Source of the DNA: Lepidurus packardi
Taxonomy: Eukaryota; Arthropoda; Branchiopoda; Notostraca; Triopsidae
Assembly: GCA_023053545.1 (NCBI GenBank)
Contig: JAKZAN010000004.1
Span: 806,001 to 870,000 of the forward strand
Reading direction: 5' to 3'
Length of the DNA: 64,000 nt
Shown one piece after another: positions 20,388 to 31,691 of the stretch (position 1 is its first letter; each line of letters opens with the position of its first letter). The notes below the pieces were generated by a model, which saw only the letters and a list, made by a program, of their open reading frames with translations, had not been told where the DNA came from and searched no databases. The translations under genes were made by a program, and so were the position numbers.

Positions 20388-22209
20388 ATGGCCGAAAATA
20401 TTAGTGAAACTTGGTGTAAAAATATAGAGAAGCTACCAAAGCTAACTGAGAAACTTATTCAGCAATATTTTGAGCAACAGACTACATCAGCCAGGCATTA
20501 TAATCGAAGTGAACTTTTCCTAAACGAGCACTACGTGACGGACGTGGAAACTCAACTTCTTCCTTGTGGCAATCAAATTCGCGTTAGAGCCAGATGCAAC
20601 AGAAGTTTCAGGAAAAACGATGCTCCTCATCGGGTGGAACTTCTATTTAGAACATCGGTATGTTGTATTTCGTGGCAAGATGCCATAGTTTTTTTTTCGA
20701 TTTAATAGAGGCTTGAGCATAGCTCGTTGCCTCGTCTTTATATTGATTATTATTATTTTTGTTTTACATAGGCTTTTGTACCAGGTGATGCCATAGTTTC
20801 TGTAAGCTGTTCTTGCACAGTTGGGAGTCCTGGGTACTGTAACCACGCGATAGCCACCTTAAAACTTTTACACGTTTATCAGAAAGAAGGTTTTACAGAG
20901 GTTCCTCCAGAAATTTCATGCACCAGTAAGCCACAGCAGTGGGGCCGGTCTCGAACCCGGAATGAATTTTCGTTCAGGCTTACAGATGAAAGCCACGGCG
21001 AGTGTAATGCTTTCCAGCCTTGTAAGAAGCCTCGGTTCGACGCGGAACACAAGAATGCTGTTGATGAGCTTTCTCGATCGTTTGAACGGAAGAACAAGCA
21101 TATTGCCAGACTCCTTAGGAGTGGGACTTCAATTGCTTCGTCTTCGGGGAAATTGACTCGTCTCGGTGAGGTACCTGGGCAGTCAACCCTCGTATTTCAA
21201 CTTAATACCAACGAGTCAGAGTATGACGTAAGTTTGCCTAACACAAGTTTAAGTCTTCATGTTCATTTACGTATTTATGTTCTAGGTGGAAACAAATATT
21301 CAACAAACAGTATCCCTCCTTCGCTCGAAGCTACCTGAGAAATCGTGGTGCGGATTTGCAATGAATGTCCCTGAAGTTAATAAGCACTTGCCAAAGAACA
21401 CCTTGGATACTGAATTGCTTAAAAAGCTTCAACTAGACATGTCGAAATCCAAATTTATTGAGAAGAACAGTCGCGCACAATCGAAGAGTGCAATGTGGAA
21501 ACAGGAACGTGCATTCAGGTACAGTTTTAGTAGCTCAGTAACTGGAACAAACTCATTTGAATAAAGTATTTTTCAATTTTACAGGGTAACGGCCAGTACT
21601 TTCGGCCAGATCGTCAAACGTTCATCTCCGTGGACATTGCAAGGAATCAAAAACGTGCTAGAAAGCCGGGACCTTTCCAACCTCCGGCAGATTACACATG
21701 GGCAAAAATTTGAATCCGTAGCTGCAACTCGCTATCAGAGTTCCATGCACCACCTTGGACACCAGATTACAGCACATTTATGTGGCCTTGTAATAGACCC
21801 CAACCGGTATTGGCTGGCTGCTAGTCCGGACCGACGTGTATTTGATCCAACTGAAAATGACCCCGAGGGTCTTGCAGAATTCAAGTGCCCCTATTCTTTA
21901 AGGAATCAAACTGCCAAAGAATGTCTTTCGACTGCAAATTTCTACGTGCAATTCGTTGATGGTACACCTAGGCTGAACCGGTCACACGAATATTACTGGC
22001 AAGTTATGGGCCAAATGGCCTTAACTGGTTTGAAGTGGTGCGATTTTGTTGTTTTTACGTATAAAGGATTGATTATTGAGCGCATTAGATTTGATCCTGT
22101 TAAATGGAATGAAATGTCACAAAAACTGAACCTATTCTATTTCTCTTATGCACTGCCGTTTTATTCCAAAAGTAATGTTTTGAAGCCTTCATCCAAACTT
22201 AATACTTAA
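20388..22209 (+). CDS. SWIM zinc finger / YqaJ-like recombinase nuclease of ISL2EU
   Basis: Four exons: 20388-20657, 20772-21227, 21286-21518 and 21585-22209. Exon 2 begins with a SWIM finger (SCSCTVGSPGYCNHAIA, CxC...CxH). Exon 4 is a YqaJ/lambda-exonuclease domain: FESVAATRYQ, the metal-binding Asp in AASPDRR, and the E-x-K of GLAEFKCPYS. Such nucleases degrade or recombine DNA ends, and ISL2EU elements encode one beside the transposase. Splice sites follow GT-AG and phases agree. The gene converges with the transposase gene, with 107 bases between stops. Start: first ATG in a weak A-rich context. Confidence 0.88.
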
Positions 22210-22316
22210 GTCATATTTATAAGAAATTGCTAGTACGTAAACACCGAAGTCTATTACAAGTTTGTAAAATAAAGTCAAGTTTGCTAGAAATAAATGGTGA
22301 ATTTAATTCACATAGT

Positions 22317-24342
22317 TCAAGAATCAGAATCCGAGTCATTACAACTCTCTTCGGAAATATACATCACGGGCTCGAGAGGGTCTTCTACAGTTGCATTAAT
22401 AATGGGAGTTTGGAAATTTGACAAAGTAACACATACAGTCCAAATTTGATTAGCAAGACTTCTTAAAGAGTGTGGAATAACTTGCGAGAGAATTCTATAG
22501 CTCTTTATCCTCGCAATTCGTCTTTCGACGTGCACTCTAAGAGAAGCAATTTCCTGTGTCGCTTGAACTTCTTCCCTGCTAAACTGGCGGTCCCCACGCT
22601 TAAACGGGGGAATATTGAGGGAGACACCATTTGGCAGCATCTTTTTGATATTAAATCCCTTGTCTGCCATTATTGAATCTCCATCTTCATAAGCCTGGTT
22701 TAAAATTCCACAACGCCTCGTGATTTCCTCATCGCTAATGGATCCAGAATAAAGTGCAGAAACAAATGTGACAAAACCATTTGGGGCAATACCAATAAGA
22801 CCTTTAAAGGTATGTGTCCCCTTGTAGTGAGAATAGAGGCCCGTTTTCAGCATAAAGGAACCAGGACTTTCGCACTTAAGCTCCGTACAGTCGATGATGA
22901 CCCTTGTAGATGGGTACTTTTCTTGAAAATCCTCTGGCATTGTTTCTGTTATGTACTCCTTGGAGGGCCACAGCTGTAAGCATCCAAGTCGGAAATACAT
23001 AAAATTGCTCCAACTAGCGAATATTCTGCTGACCGTGGAAACGCTGACTTGAAATCTGTGTGCTAAATCTAGCTCCAGAAGATTCAATCGCAGTCGACAT
23101 AACACCATCAAAAATTGGTCGACGGCTTTCAATTTTTGTGGTCGCCCTCGTCTTGTCGGTAGTGCATTCAAGTTGGTACTAACAGGTCCGCGCCATTGTA
23201 TAATATTTTCGCAATTATCTCCTGGGTCCAAGTAGCGATATAAGGCACAAAACTCATCCTCGGTCTCCATACCCGTGTAGAGTTTCATCAAGGTGGGGTT
23301 CTTACGGATACTGTCGAATGACATCTTACTGTTCTTAAGTTGTTGTACTTCGTCGCGGGACGATTTTAGTGCTCGCTGTGATTCCTCAAGCGAGACCTTC
23401 AACGCCGCAGTTTCAGTTTCAGCTAATTTCCTCTTTTGCTTCTCCTTTTCAAGACTGTACAGCAATTCATACTTCTCTTTTTCAATATTTTCCAGTTTCG
23501 AAAGAAGCTCTTCAACTGTTTGTAAGGGTTGCCTCTTTTCTTGAACGCTAGCTGTTTGTGGCAAGTCAATGCCTGATTCGTAAGCCAATAAGTCGCATTG
23601 TTCTTCAAAATTGTGAGCTTCATCTGGAACACAGGTGACATTTATGCTTGATAACTCCTGTTCCCGTTCTGTACGTGCCACGTGCTGATGTTCCGTATTT
23701 TGAGACTCGTTTGCTATTTGTGGTGAGTTGCAGATTGGTTCGTCCGAGGATAAAGTGACCAGACTTTGTCCGTTTAGAGCTTCATTTGGGGTGTAAAGTT
23801 GAGTTTCGGCAGGCTCCGAATGTAAATGCGGAGATTGAATCTGTAACAGTTCGCTGGACGGTTGGGATTCAAACACAGGTTTGCTCGCCGAAAGTTTGTT
23901 TTCTTCAATAATGTTGGCAGCTTCCTCTTGATCAGGAGTAAAAGTTTTCGCTGGTGATTTGTGTTCTTTGCGAGGTTTCCTTTGTTTCGGCTTAGGTTTA
24001 AATTCGAATACAGACGGTAGAACACCAGGTTTCAGCTGACGTCTTCCCGATGGAGGGTCGCAACAGTAGAAATCCTCGGTGTTGTAATGTTTCGAACAAA
24101 TAACAGTGTTTTTGGTAACCTGTTCGACAGTAAAATCCAACGTTTTAAAAATAAACAAAAAGAAGGCAAACACGTTCATTTACTTTTATGTTTAGCCCAA
24201 GATCTCGCTTAATACGGGATGTTAATTGCTTTAATAACGTTGGTTCCTTCGGTAACTTGTGGAAAGATATTTTCGGTCCATCACTCAATTTGTAAGATTT
24301 TCCTGTTTCTTCCGTGCAGGAAGGAACACAACAGCTCGGCAT
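22317..24342 (-). CDS. THAP-domain DDE transposase of ISL2EU
   Basis: Two exons, 24184-24342 and 22317-24119, about 653 residues. The N terminus is a C2CH THAP finger (MPSCCVPSC, ISFHKLPKEP, VICSKHY, KPGVLPSVF), expected to bind the element ends. Next comes a Ser/Thr-rich linker and a coiled coil (from LLSKLENIEKEKYELLYSLE to DEVQQLK, roughly residues 255-310). The DDE_Tnp_4-type catalytic domain has Asp in VIIDCTELK, Asp in IMADKGFNI and Glu in HVERRIARIK. The acidic triad is complete and there is no stop. Confidence 0.92.
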
Positions 24343-24565
24343 TTCAGTTGTTTTTGTTTAATTATCTAAACTAGTTCATAAGAAACTTATATTAAGATAA
24401 ATAAGCACGTAAATTACCAATTTGAGGCAAGATTGTGTTGGTCCTATTTGTTTGTTTACCTTCCAGAAAATCGCGTCTAATGGCGGATTTCGCACGTTTT
24501 AGTCGATAGAGGGCGAATTTGGCAAGTTCTCTATTAAGTTAATTTTTTAAAATAAAGGAACTATC

Positions 24566-25250
24566 TTGGATCCACGCTTCAAGAAGGGCTGGATCAAAAC
24601 GGCTGGACTTAACGAGGACGCAGTCTTAGAAGCTGTCAAGATGGAGATCGATGTGCGCTATCGTACCCAGCGTAAAAACAAATAATTGAAGTTAATTTAA
24701 AACAAAATGTAATAAAAAAATGTTGTAAATTTATACAGGTGAAGCCACCAATGCTGTTGCTGCGGATGATTGGACTGAAAGTGAGAATGATTCTGGTGTT
24801 GCTGGTGCTGCTCCTGCCAATCAACGTGCCCCACGTCCACAAGACAAGACAAACAGAAAACGTAAATCAAATGGGTCTTCTATCTACTCCTCCTCGATTC
24901 AAACATCAAGGCCCAGCTCGCTAGGGCCTGCTAAGGTTTTAGAGGAGCTCGAGGATTATTTGAGAGAGCCGGTTGTGCCTTTTGAGGTACCAGTTGATCC
25001 CCTCAATGTGGATGGCGCAGTGGAATCCACGAAACCACTTGGCTATTGGAAATGTAATCGAGCTCGATTCCCTATTCTCAGTGGAATCGCTCGAGACGCT
25101 ATTTCTGTGGCAGCATCTTCGGGATCTATTGAGCGCAATTTCAGTGTTGCCACTGACATTCTTTCCTCGAAGCGCAACAATATCAAGCCCGACCTTTTCT
25201 CAAAATTGATGCTGATAAAATGCAATGCAAAGTACCTTAACGATATCTAA
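24566..25250 (+). pseudogene. hAT transposase 3' fragment
   Basis: Opens with LDPRFKKGW (24566-24671), an intron to 24738, then exon 24739-25250 ending in a stop. The second exon has a typical hAT C-terminal dimerisation domain: LGYWKCNRARFPIL, SSGSIERNFSVATDI, SSKRNNIKPD. The catalytic part and N-terminal BED finger are missing. The ISL2EU element begins 34 bases upstream, so the hAT was probably already truncated when ISL2EU inserted. Confidence 0.8.
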
Positions 25251-25304
25251 TTTATTAATACTGAATGCCCCTCGTCTTGTAGAAGGCTTCCTTTTTTTGT
25301 TTTC

Positions 25305-25395
25305 GAATTTCGTTTGATTACCTCAGTGAGGTAATCACTGGTGGGTAACCTCAATGATTACCTCACTGAGGTAACCTCACCTCAGGTAACCTATT
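25305..25395. repeat. Cluster of palindromic GGTAACC/TCAGTGAGG motifs
   Basis: Contains a near-perfect 21-base palindrome of GATTACCTCA-type arms around 25314-25336 and a second GATTACCTCACTGAGGTAAC at about 25356-25375. The related ACCTCAGGTAACCTCACC recurs at 25772-25791 on the far side of the BEL/Pao fragment. Confidence 0.7.
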
Positions 25396-25419
25396 ATTCC
25401 TGCTAAACAAAAAAAAACG

Positions 25420-25740
25420 AAACGAAAATGTCCTGTCTGTGCTCGCTATAATGCTCGTTCCTTTAGTGAACCTACCGGTCTTCTTTCTTTTGATCGATGT
25501 ACAGCGTCTATTCCATTTGAAGTATGCGGAGTTGATTTTGCTGGCCCAATAATCATTCAGCAGGAAGTTTCATTCAGCAATAATCATTCCCGCGTGAAAT
25601 CTTATATTTGTCTTTTTACGTGTGCAACCACCCGTGCTGTACATTTGGAGCTTGTGTTAGACATGAGTGCCTTTTCTTTTATAAGCGCTTTCAGATGTTT
25701 TATTTCTCGACGAGGTAATACACTAGTGGAACTCTTAAAA
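25420..25740 (+). pseudogene. BEL/Pao integrase fragment
   Basis: Reads CPVCARYNARSF, then FEVCGVDFAGPIII (first catalytic Asp region), VKSYICLFTCATTRAVHLEL and FRCFISRRGNT, the signature order of BEL/Pao integrases. The rest of pol is missing. The frame drifts into repeat DNA after about 25740. Confidence 0.8.
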
Positions 25741-25834
25741 CCAACAGTTGTTCGGATTCAACATAACATTTACCTCAGGTAACCTCACCCCTCACTTGGA
25801 AAATACAGAAAAGTGTCTCTTAAAATTTGCATTT

Positions 25835-26035
25835 TTATATAATTATCTTATCTTATCTTATATCTTATCTTTTAAGATTTTTTATTGGGGCAAAAACATC
25901 TTATCTTATCTGGTTTTTTTTAAGATAGTATCTTTATCTTAAGGTTTTGAAATAAAAAAAAAGTATCTTTTATCTTTATCTTATCTTTTTTATTTTAAGA
26001 TAAGTTATCTTTATCTTTTCTCTAAAAAAAAAAGA
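25835..26035. repeat. TTATC-rich low-complexity tract
   Basis: Irregular (TTATC)n and TATCTTTATC runs with poly-A/T blocks, no gene. It borders the internal side of the inverted LTR. Confidence 0.85.
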
Positions 26036-26113
26036 TGAGAAACACTGGTTGGATCTTTATCCCAACTTTTGACAGTAAGACCTGAGAATTTACTTCCCGG
26101 TCGATGCACCAAT

Positions 26114-26524
26114 TGTCACGGTTTAATTTTGCCAGGGCATCAATCTAGCAAGGGATTCGAGTAATGTTCGGGAAAGGTGGATTTATAGAACTGTATTCGT
26201 GAGGATTACAGAGGAAAAGCTAGGTGGACGAAAACACTACATGAAAAAAACAGAGGACTACTGCCTAACACACTACTAGGAGAGTCTACCCTTTTACCCT
26301 CCAACTAACAGACTACCCTCTAGTACTTCAACTCTCTAACCAACTGACTTGGTTAACTGAAAACATCATCCTCACTCTCAGGGATCCATCCTGCCTGGTG
26401 TATCCGTACAGGACGCGTAATCCGGTACACAGGCGGATGGATCCTCTGGTGTTACGCTGATCTTAACTAAATAAGTAAAGCGAAGCGTGAGAAAAAGCAA
26501 GCAATGCGAAATATAGCCGTGACA
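26114..26524 (-). repeat. 5' LTR on the - strand with primer binding site
   Basis: A diverged copy of the LTR at 5119-5527 in opposite orientation. Two bases beyond its 3' end on the - strand comes TGGTGCATCGACCGGG (26097-26112), a typical tRNA-primer binding site starting TGG. This is therefore a 5' LTR; its internal region is cut after about 90 bases and passes into the TTATC tract. Confidence 0.8.
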
Positions 26525-26527
26525 ATA

Positions 26528-26814
26528 TGTTGTTTTCTCCAATGTGTGGGGCGTATACAAAGGGGATACGGGCAAACTCTCGAGGAACTTGTATTCCACC
26601 TTCCTCAGTAACCGTTGGTTACGCTCGTTTGCATGTTATCACACAAGAGTAACTTGGTTCGCTCCGATCCTGTCGTTTTTGTTGTCAAGTGGTGTTGGGT
26701 CGCGGTTAAATAAAAGCCTACTTCTTGGATGACCGCAATTTCTCTTATTCCTTGCCTGAAGTTGTCTACTATAGGTAAGTCCAAACCATCCTTTCTTTGG
26801 TCTTCTCTACAACA
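26528..26814 (+). repeat. Probable solo LTR (TGTTG...CAACA, 287 bp)
   Basis: Starts TGTTG, ends CAACA and has AATAAA at about 26708, the structure of an LTR. Coding sequence of a BEL/Pao element follows at once, so it may belong to that family. No matching second LTR or clear target duplication is in the window. Confidence 0.45.
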
Positions 26815-26828
26815 GCGTCGCGACAATA

Positions 26829-27044
26829 GTAATCACCCAACTACTCCCGGGTAGAGATGGATTAACCCGAGCCGCTGAATTGAGGACTACAGGCGGAATT
26901 ACTAACCGACCGATCATAAAGCTATACCCCTTCGAAGTCGGACCGTCCGCGGAACGAGAGGAAGTGGAAACCGCACCAGATGCACGTCCCATAAGAAAGC
27001 CAGCCCAAAAAGCACGACCACGCATGGAGGTTGAACTACCGTGA
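26829..27044 (+). pseudogene. BEL/Pao pol C-terminal end
   Basis: Reads VITQLLPGRDGLTRAAEL, then RTTGGITNRPIIKLYPFEV, the conserved C-terminal block of BEL/Pao Pol after integrase, then a basic tail to a stop. It has the same orientation as the integrase fragment at 25420 and could be the other end of the same copy with LTRs inserted between. Confidence 0.7.
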
Positions 27045-27990
27045 GGAGAGGTTGGACTACCGTGGGACGAGTGGAAATCAAAGACATTCATAGGGATCGG
27101 CGGAGAATGAAAATGATTGGCTAAATGGTACTCCAAATTGCAATTATTTTTGGTATTGAAATTTAAATCATTGGTATTGAAATTTTGTATAGGGTTGGGG
27201 GTTTAGGGAGTTCCTGCACAAAAGGAGAGACTTTCCATTTGGGGGGCGTGCTCTATTCCCATCACTAAAACTGAGCGGTGACCCCCTAACGCCGGATTAG
27301 GATAATATACTATCCAGCTGCTCCTGGAAAGTACGGTATTAAGATACTTCGCACCGAAGCAGCCGAGACACAAGTCACACACCTGCTCGGAGAGAGAAAG
27401 GTGCCTACTGTCGACCGCCTGGACAGGTATACACCTACAAGCCAAGCAGAAGCCCTGAAATGAATCAAGGAATCAGTAACAAAAAGTGGAAAAGTCGACG
27501 GGAAAACTGAGAACCCCTTACATGACCGATCCATCTCATAAGAATTTTGTGGAGAAACCGTTTACGCTATAGCACTTAACAATTCTGTCAAATCCCACAT
27601 ACCACAGCCATTTTGGATTTAATCAACAAACAAAAAAAAAAAACTCCCGGACGCCATTATACATTCCGTCACCTGTCCCAAACAAGCCCTAAACTTTACA
27701 CAATGTCGAAAATGTCAAAATAAAAACCGAAAAGTACACTTGAGCAAAGGAACGGCCTTCCTTATATGGAAATGTTCAAAGCCATAAACACTATATGACG
27801 TAATAACAATGAAATTTCAATACAAGAAGCTGTTAATAGCCGAGGTATAAGAGGTCATTTAAATGAAAAAAGCACATACGTCGGAAACCAGAAATAACCT
27901 CAAAAACCCTGATTCATTCTTACTACAACACCTAGTAATAGCCGACTTCGACGTTAAATGCTTCGACGAAAAGAATAACTCGAATGTTTT
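27045..27990. other. No gene seen
   Basis: Contains a G-rich tract (about 27190-27215) and a short open frame around 27330-27460 without recognised motifs (KYGIKILRTEAAETQ). It is possibly the tail of the BEL/Pao element. Confidence 0.5.
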
Positions 27991-28659
27991 AGCAGCAGCT
28001 GAGACACCTCGTGTCAAGACACGAACACTCTCGGCTAAAACAACCTTTGAAGAATCCAGACAAACTCAACAAAAGTACAACGCAGAGAAGAACCCAGATG
28101 GCTGCAAAAAGGCTGCTGGTTCACTGCAAAGTTAGCTGCCCTTGGCGGTACCTATCTACCAAGGGAAACAAAAACTCTATGAAAACAATTATTCTTATCT
28201 TATTACCAAATTTAGCAGCAGCTGAGACACCTCGTGTCAGGACACGAACACTCTCGGCTAAAACAACCTTTGAAGAATCCAGACAAACTCAACAAAAGTA
28301 CAACGCAGAGAAGAACCCAGATGGCTGCAAAAAGGCTGCTGGTTCACTGCAAAGTTAGCTGCCCTTGGCGGTACCTATCTACCAAGGGAAACAAAAACTC
28401 TATGAAAACAATTATTCATATCTTATTACCAAATTTAGCAGCAGCTGAGACACCTCGTGTCAGGACACGAACACTCTCGGCTAAAACAACCTTTGAAGAA
28501 TCCAGACAAACTCAACAAAAGTACAACGCAGAGAAGAACCCAGATGGCTGCAAAAAGGCTGCTGGTTCACTGCAAAGTTAGATGCCCTGGGCGGTACCTA
28601 TTTGCCAAGAGAAACAAAAACTCTATGAAAACAATTATTGATATCTAATTACCATATTA
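27991..28659. repeat. Three tandem copies of a 223 bp unit
   Basis: AGCAGCAGCTGAGACACC recurs at 27991, 28214 and 28437, exactly 223 bases apart. The units are almost identical, the third diverging after about 28580. Most of a further unit appears at 31692-31860. Because 223 is not a multiple of three, the long frames crossing the units are not a repeat protein. Confidence 0.95.
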
Positions 28660-29152
28660 AAGCTAGCATGCATTGTACGAATAATGTTTAAATAGCATCA
28701 AATTAAATAGTATCAAATAGAAATCAAACCAATCTACCAATAAAAAATGGCCATGAAACTGGAAAGTACTGAAGTTTTTCCACTATCGTGCTGAAAAATT
28801 CCCCGCAAAAGTGAACGCTTACCATGTGCAGTTTATTACGCCAATTTCAACGAGCCACTCTATCCCATTGTATGCTAGTAAGCTCTCCTTATGTTAAATA
28901 GAAAAAAAAAGTGAAAATACAAAAATCCTTCATTTTTTCTAAACATTTCGTTTGTTTAGAAAATCTAAATGTTGTCTAAACGTTGGAGTGTGGAGGCAAC
29001 GGACAGCCTGTTATCGCTCTTAAAAATGGCAAGAACGGGCTTAACTGGCATACTTATACGTTAAACTTGGTACATTAATGAAATCTAAGTGAATGCGAAT
29101 ATTCTCCACTTGTTTCTTACCTCTAAAACTTCCAAAAAGTTCTACTTTTTAA
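28481..29152 (+). repeat. 672 bp direct repeat, copy 1
   Basis: Matches 31692-32363 in the same orientation with few differences, from CTAAAACAACCTTTGAAG to ACTTTTTAA. It begins inside the last 223 bp satellite unit. The two copies flank a 2.5 kb segment holding the myosin pseudogene. Confidence 0.92.
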
Positions 29153-29349
29153 GCCACTTATTCTGACAAAACACGCTAAACGCCAACAGGAGAGGCTTCC
29201 TTAGGGGCTGCCACCCAGCCACAGCTGCGTTCTAATAGCGCAATACGACCCGAGCGCCATTATGAGAGCTTTTTGGCATTAACGATGCAAACAGAACTAG
29301 TTAGTTTTGAAATATTTCCTTTTCCTAACTCAGTTCTTCAATAATGACA

Positions 29350-29960
29350 ATTAACTGTTTAATTTAACTGCGCTCTCTGAAATGGATGGGAATGGGATGA
29401 GATTTAAAATGAAATGAAACAAATTGTAGAGAAATTGTAGAAAAATTAATTGTAGAGAGCTAATTGAGATAATTCAATAAACTAACGATTAGCCAAGTAA
29501 GAAATAAACTGATTCCCAACTAAACGTAAAAATGGTATTTTAGCAAAAGGTCTAACTCAGGCCATTTCATTATGTACTGGTAATGAATCCTTAGCGATTC
29601 TAAGCTAATAATAAATTGATCAAAACGACGGTTATTTGCCATGTAATTGTAGTCAAATGTTCCCTTTAACTGCGCTCTCTGAAATGGGTGGGAATGAAAG
29701 GAGATTTTAAATTTAATTTAATTCAAAAAATAAGTTATAGGGAGCTAATTTAAATGAGTCAATCAACTAACGATTAGCCAAGTAAGAAATAAACTGTTTA
29801 CCAACTCCATGTAAAAATGGTATTCTAGCAAAAGGTTTAACTCAAGCCATTTCTTTATGTACTGGTAAATAAGCCTTAGAGTTTCTAAATTAATAATAAA
29901 TTGATCAAAACGACGGATTACTTGCCTGTAGTGCGGTCATAAGGGTGGCACGATATCTTC
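29350..29960. repeat. Diverged tandem duplication, about 302 bp unit
   Basis: AACTGCGCTCTCTGAAATG occurs at 29366 and 29668; both copies run through TAACGATTAGCCAAGTAAG to TTGATCAAAACGACGG. No coding frame. From 29961 to 30540 I see nothing recognisable. Confidence 0.85.
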
Positions 29961-30540
29961 CAAAACGTTGACTATATCCTCAAGTTGCTGCTGTCAATTG
30001 GTGACTAGCAAAAAAATCACATAAATATCTTTTCGGTTTTTCTTTTTGTACCCAAACACGAATACCTGCAAATCGAGCGGCTATTAGGTAAAGTAGATAT
30101 CCAACCCGTAGATATCCAAGACGCCGATAAACCGCAAGGATGTGACATTACTAGCCAAAGATTTGTTGATCAGGGACACATTTTTTTAAAATAAAGGCCA
30201 ATAAATATGCTTAGTTAGGGCGTCACGCGGACATATCGCCTGAAACAAAAGAAAAAGTCGACATTTTGACTTTATATGTTGACTATTTTTTACTTGAAAG
30301 GACAAAATTGAGCGCTTTTTACCTCTTTCAGGTTCAATGGCTTTGTAACCATTTCTCGCTTAGTAACAATCTGGCGCTAACGCAACCATTTACGCAAATC
30401 CTCTTTATATTCAATTTCAAACCCATTACGTGGCAGGAATCAACCAGGAGTATCAGGACGCTAAAAATAATATCTTAATAAATGGAACTACAAGAACTCG
30501 AAAATTCTTCTTAAAGAGTGCTTGAAACATAAATACTTTT

Positions 30541-31634
30541 AAACATGGGTGGTGCAGTTCTCTTGATCCGCTTCTTGGATCTGCACATTTCCTAGGTGCA
30601 ACATAGCCCCCAAAATCCTGAAAATGTTCTTCTGGATCTCATCATTAAAGCCCAATGAATGGAAGGCGCGATTGGTGTGCGTGAACTACTCCAAATCCTT
30701 TACCCCATCAAGGTAAGGACTCCCGCCCTGGTTCGTGTAATGAAAGCTGTCTTAATGACAATAAAAATAAAGAAACGATTCAAAACGCAATAAAATTGCA
30801 TTTAACGCTACATAAAAGCAAAAGAAGAGCATATCGACTCACCTAAGCGTACATCCTGGTACTCGGGAAGACTAGCAGCAGCATATAACTGGTAAAAGAT
30901 GTGGTAATTCCGTTCCTGGTTCGAGTGGAAGACCACCCGTGACTTTTCGAGTAAATACGTCCGTATGTTTGCTCCCGTAGTATGATATAGACTGTTAAAG
31001 TCGATTTCCATATATTTGCCTTATCCAAGTCGATTTCTATATATTTGCCTATTTCCATATAAGTTGATTTCGATATATTTGCCAAATCGGGAACTGTTAT
31101 CGTTTCTCGTCGTTTTCGCATTCCCAATCGCCTGCCAAAGATAACCAATTTACAAGCTTCCTGTGCTCCCCGTTCATTTTTTCCCCTGCTTTTTGCCACT
31201 TTTTCAAAGGAAAAATAACAAAAATGAAGTATATTTACCTCCATAATGGGATTCGAAGCCAAAAATGTCCTCTCCTCTTGCGTTTCAGTGGCAGAACCTC
31301 CGACAGGGGCAAAATAACGAATTGCGTACTTGGCAGAAACAGTTTTGCCTGCTCCTGACTCTCCTGACACAATGATGGACTGGTTTCGGTTCTCTCTGCA
31401 ACAAAAAATCGCCCATTTTTTTTTTTTTTTTTTACAAAGTGAGGAATTTATTGTAAAAAGGAATCAAATAGAGGGAAAATCTGAACCTTTCAAGCTTCGT
31501 ATAAGCTTCATCTGCGACTGCGAAGATGTGAGGGTCTAAATTCCCATATTGACTCTGGTTTCGATAAGTCAGGACAATGTCATTGCCATAAATACGTAAC
31601 TCTTCATAGGGATTAACAGCACCCAAACGGATTC
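30541..31634 (-). pseudogene. Myosin V motor-domain fragment
   Basis: Exons on the - strand: 31487-31634 (GAVNPYEELRIYGND, DPHIFAVADEAYTKLER), 31239-31395 (P-loop [25 protein letters not shown]), about 30843-31125 (switch [17 protein letters not shown], then [21 protein letters not shown]) and about 30541-30755 (NQGGSPYLDG, NIFRILGAMLHLGNV). The order is that of a class V motor head. In the third exon the GKYIEID segment is present three times, adding 63 bases that include an in-frame TAA; the fourth exon has an in-frame TAG before FTHTNRAF. No upstream or downstream exons are found, so this is a dead partial gene between 672 bp direct repeats. Confidence 0.85.
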
Positions 31635-31691
31635 CTACAAGAAAACAAGAAAAGAGGTTAGAATCCGGACTTGTGAATTTCTTAAAAAGAA

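Larger units (their letters stand above)
20234..24532. mobile_element. Complete ISL2EU-type transposon (4299 bp)
   Basis: Ends are inverted repeats reading AGAGAACTTGCCAAATTC, flanked by AT on both sides (20232-20233 and 24533-24534), the 2 bp duplication expected for ISL2EU. A second inverted block (GCCATTAGACGCGA) lies about 65 bases in. It carries two convergent genes, a YqaJ-type nuclease and a THAP/DDE transposase, the diagnostic pair of this superfamily. All exons of both genes are open, so the copy may be autonomous and young. Confidence 0.92.

Noticed and set aside
5119-26524. A single 21 kb LTR retrotransposon
   Set aside because: The LTRs are in inverted, not direct, orientation, and each belongs to a different end (3' with polypurine tract, 5' with primer site).
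27863-28648. Overlapping 115-codon frames in tandem
   Set aside because: They are the same 223 bp satellite unit read in shifting frames; 223 is not divisible by three and there is no protein-like constraint.
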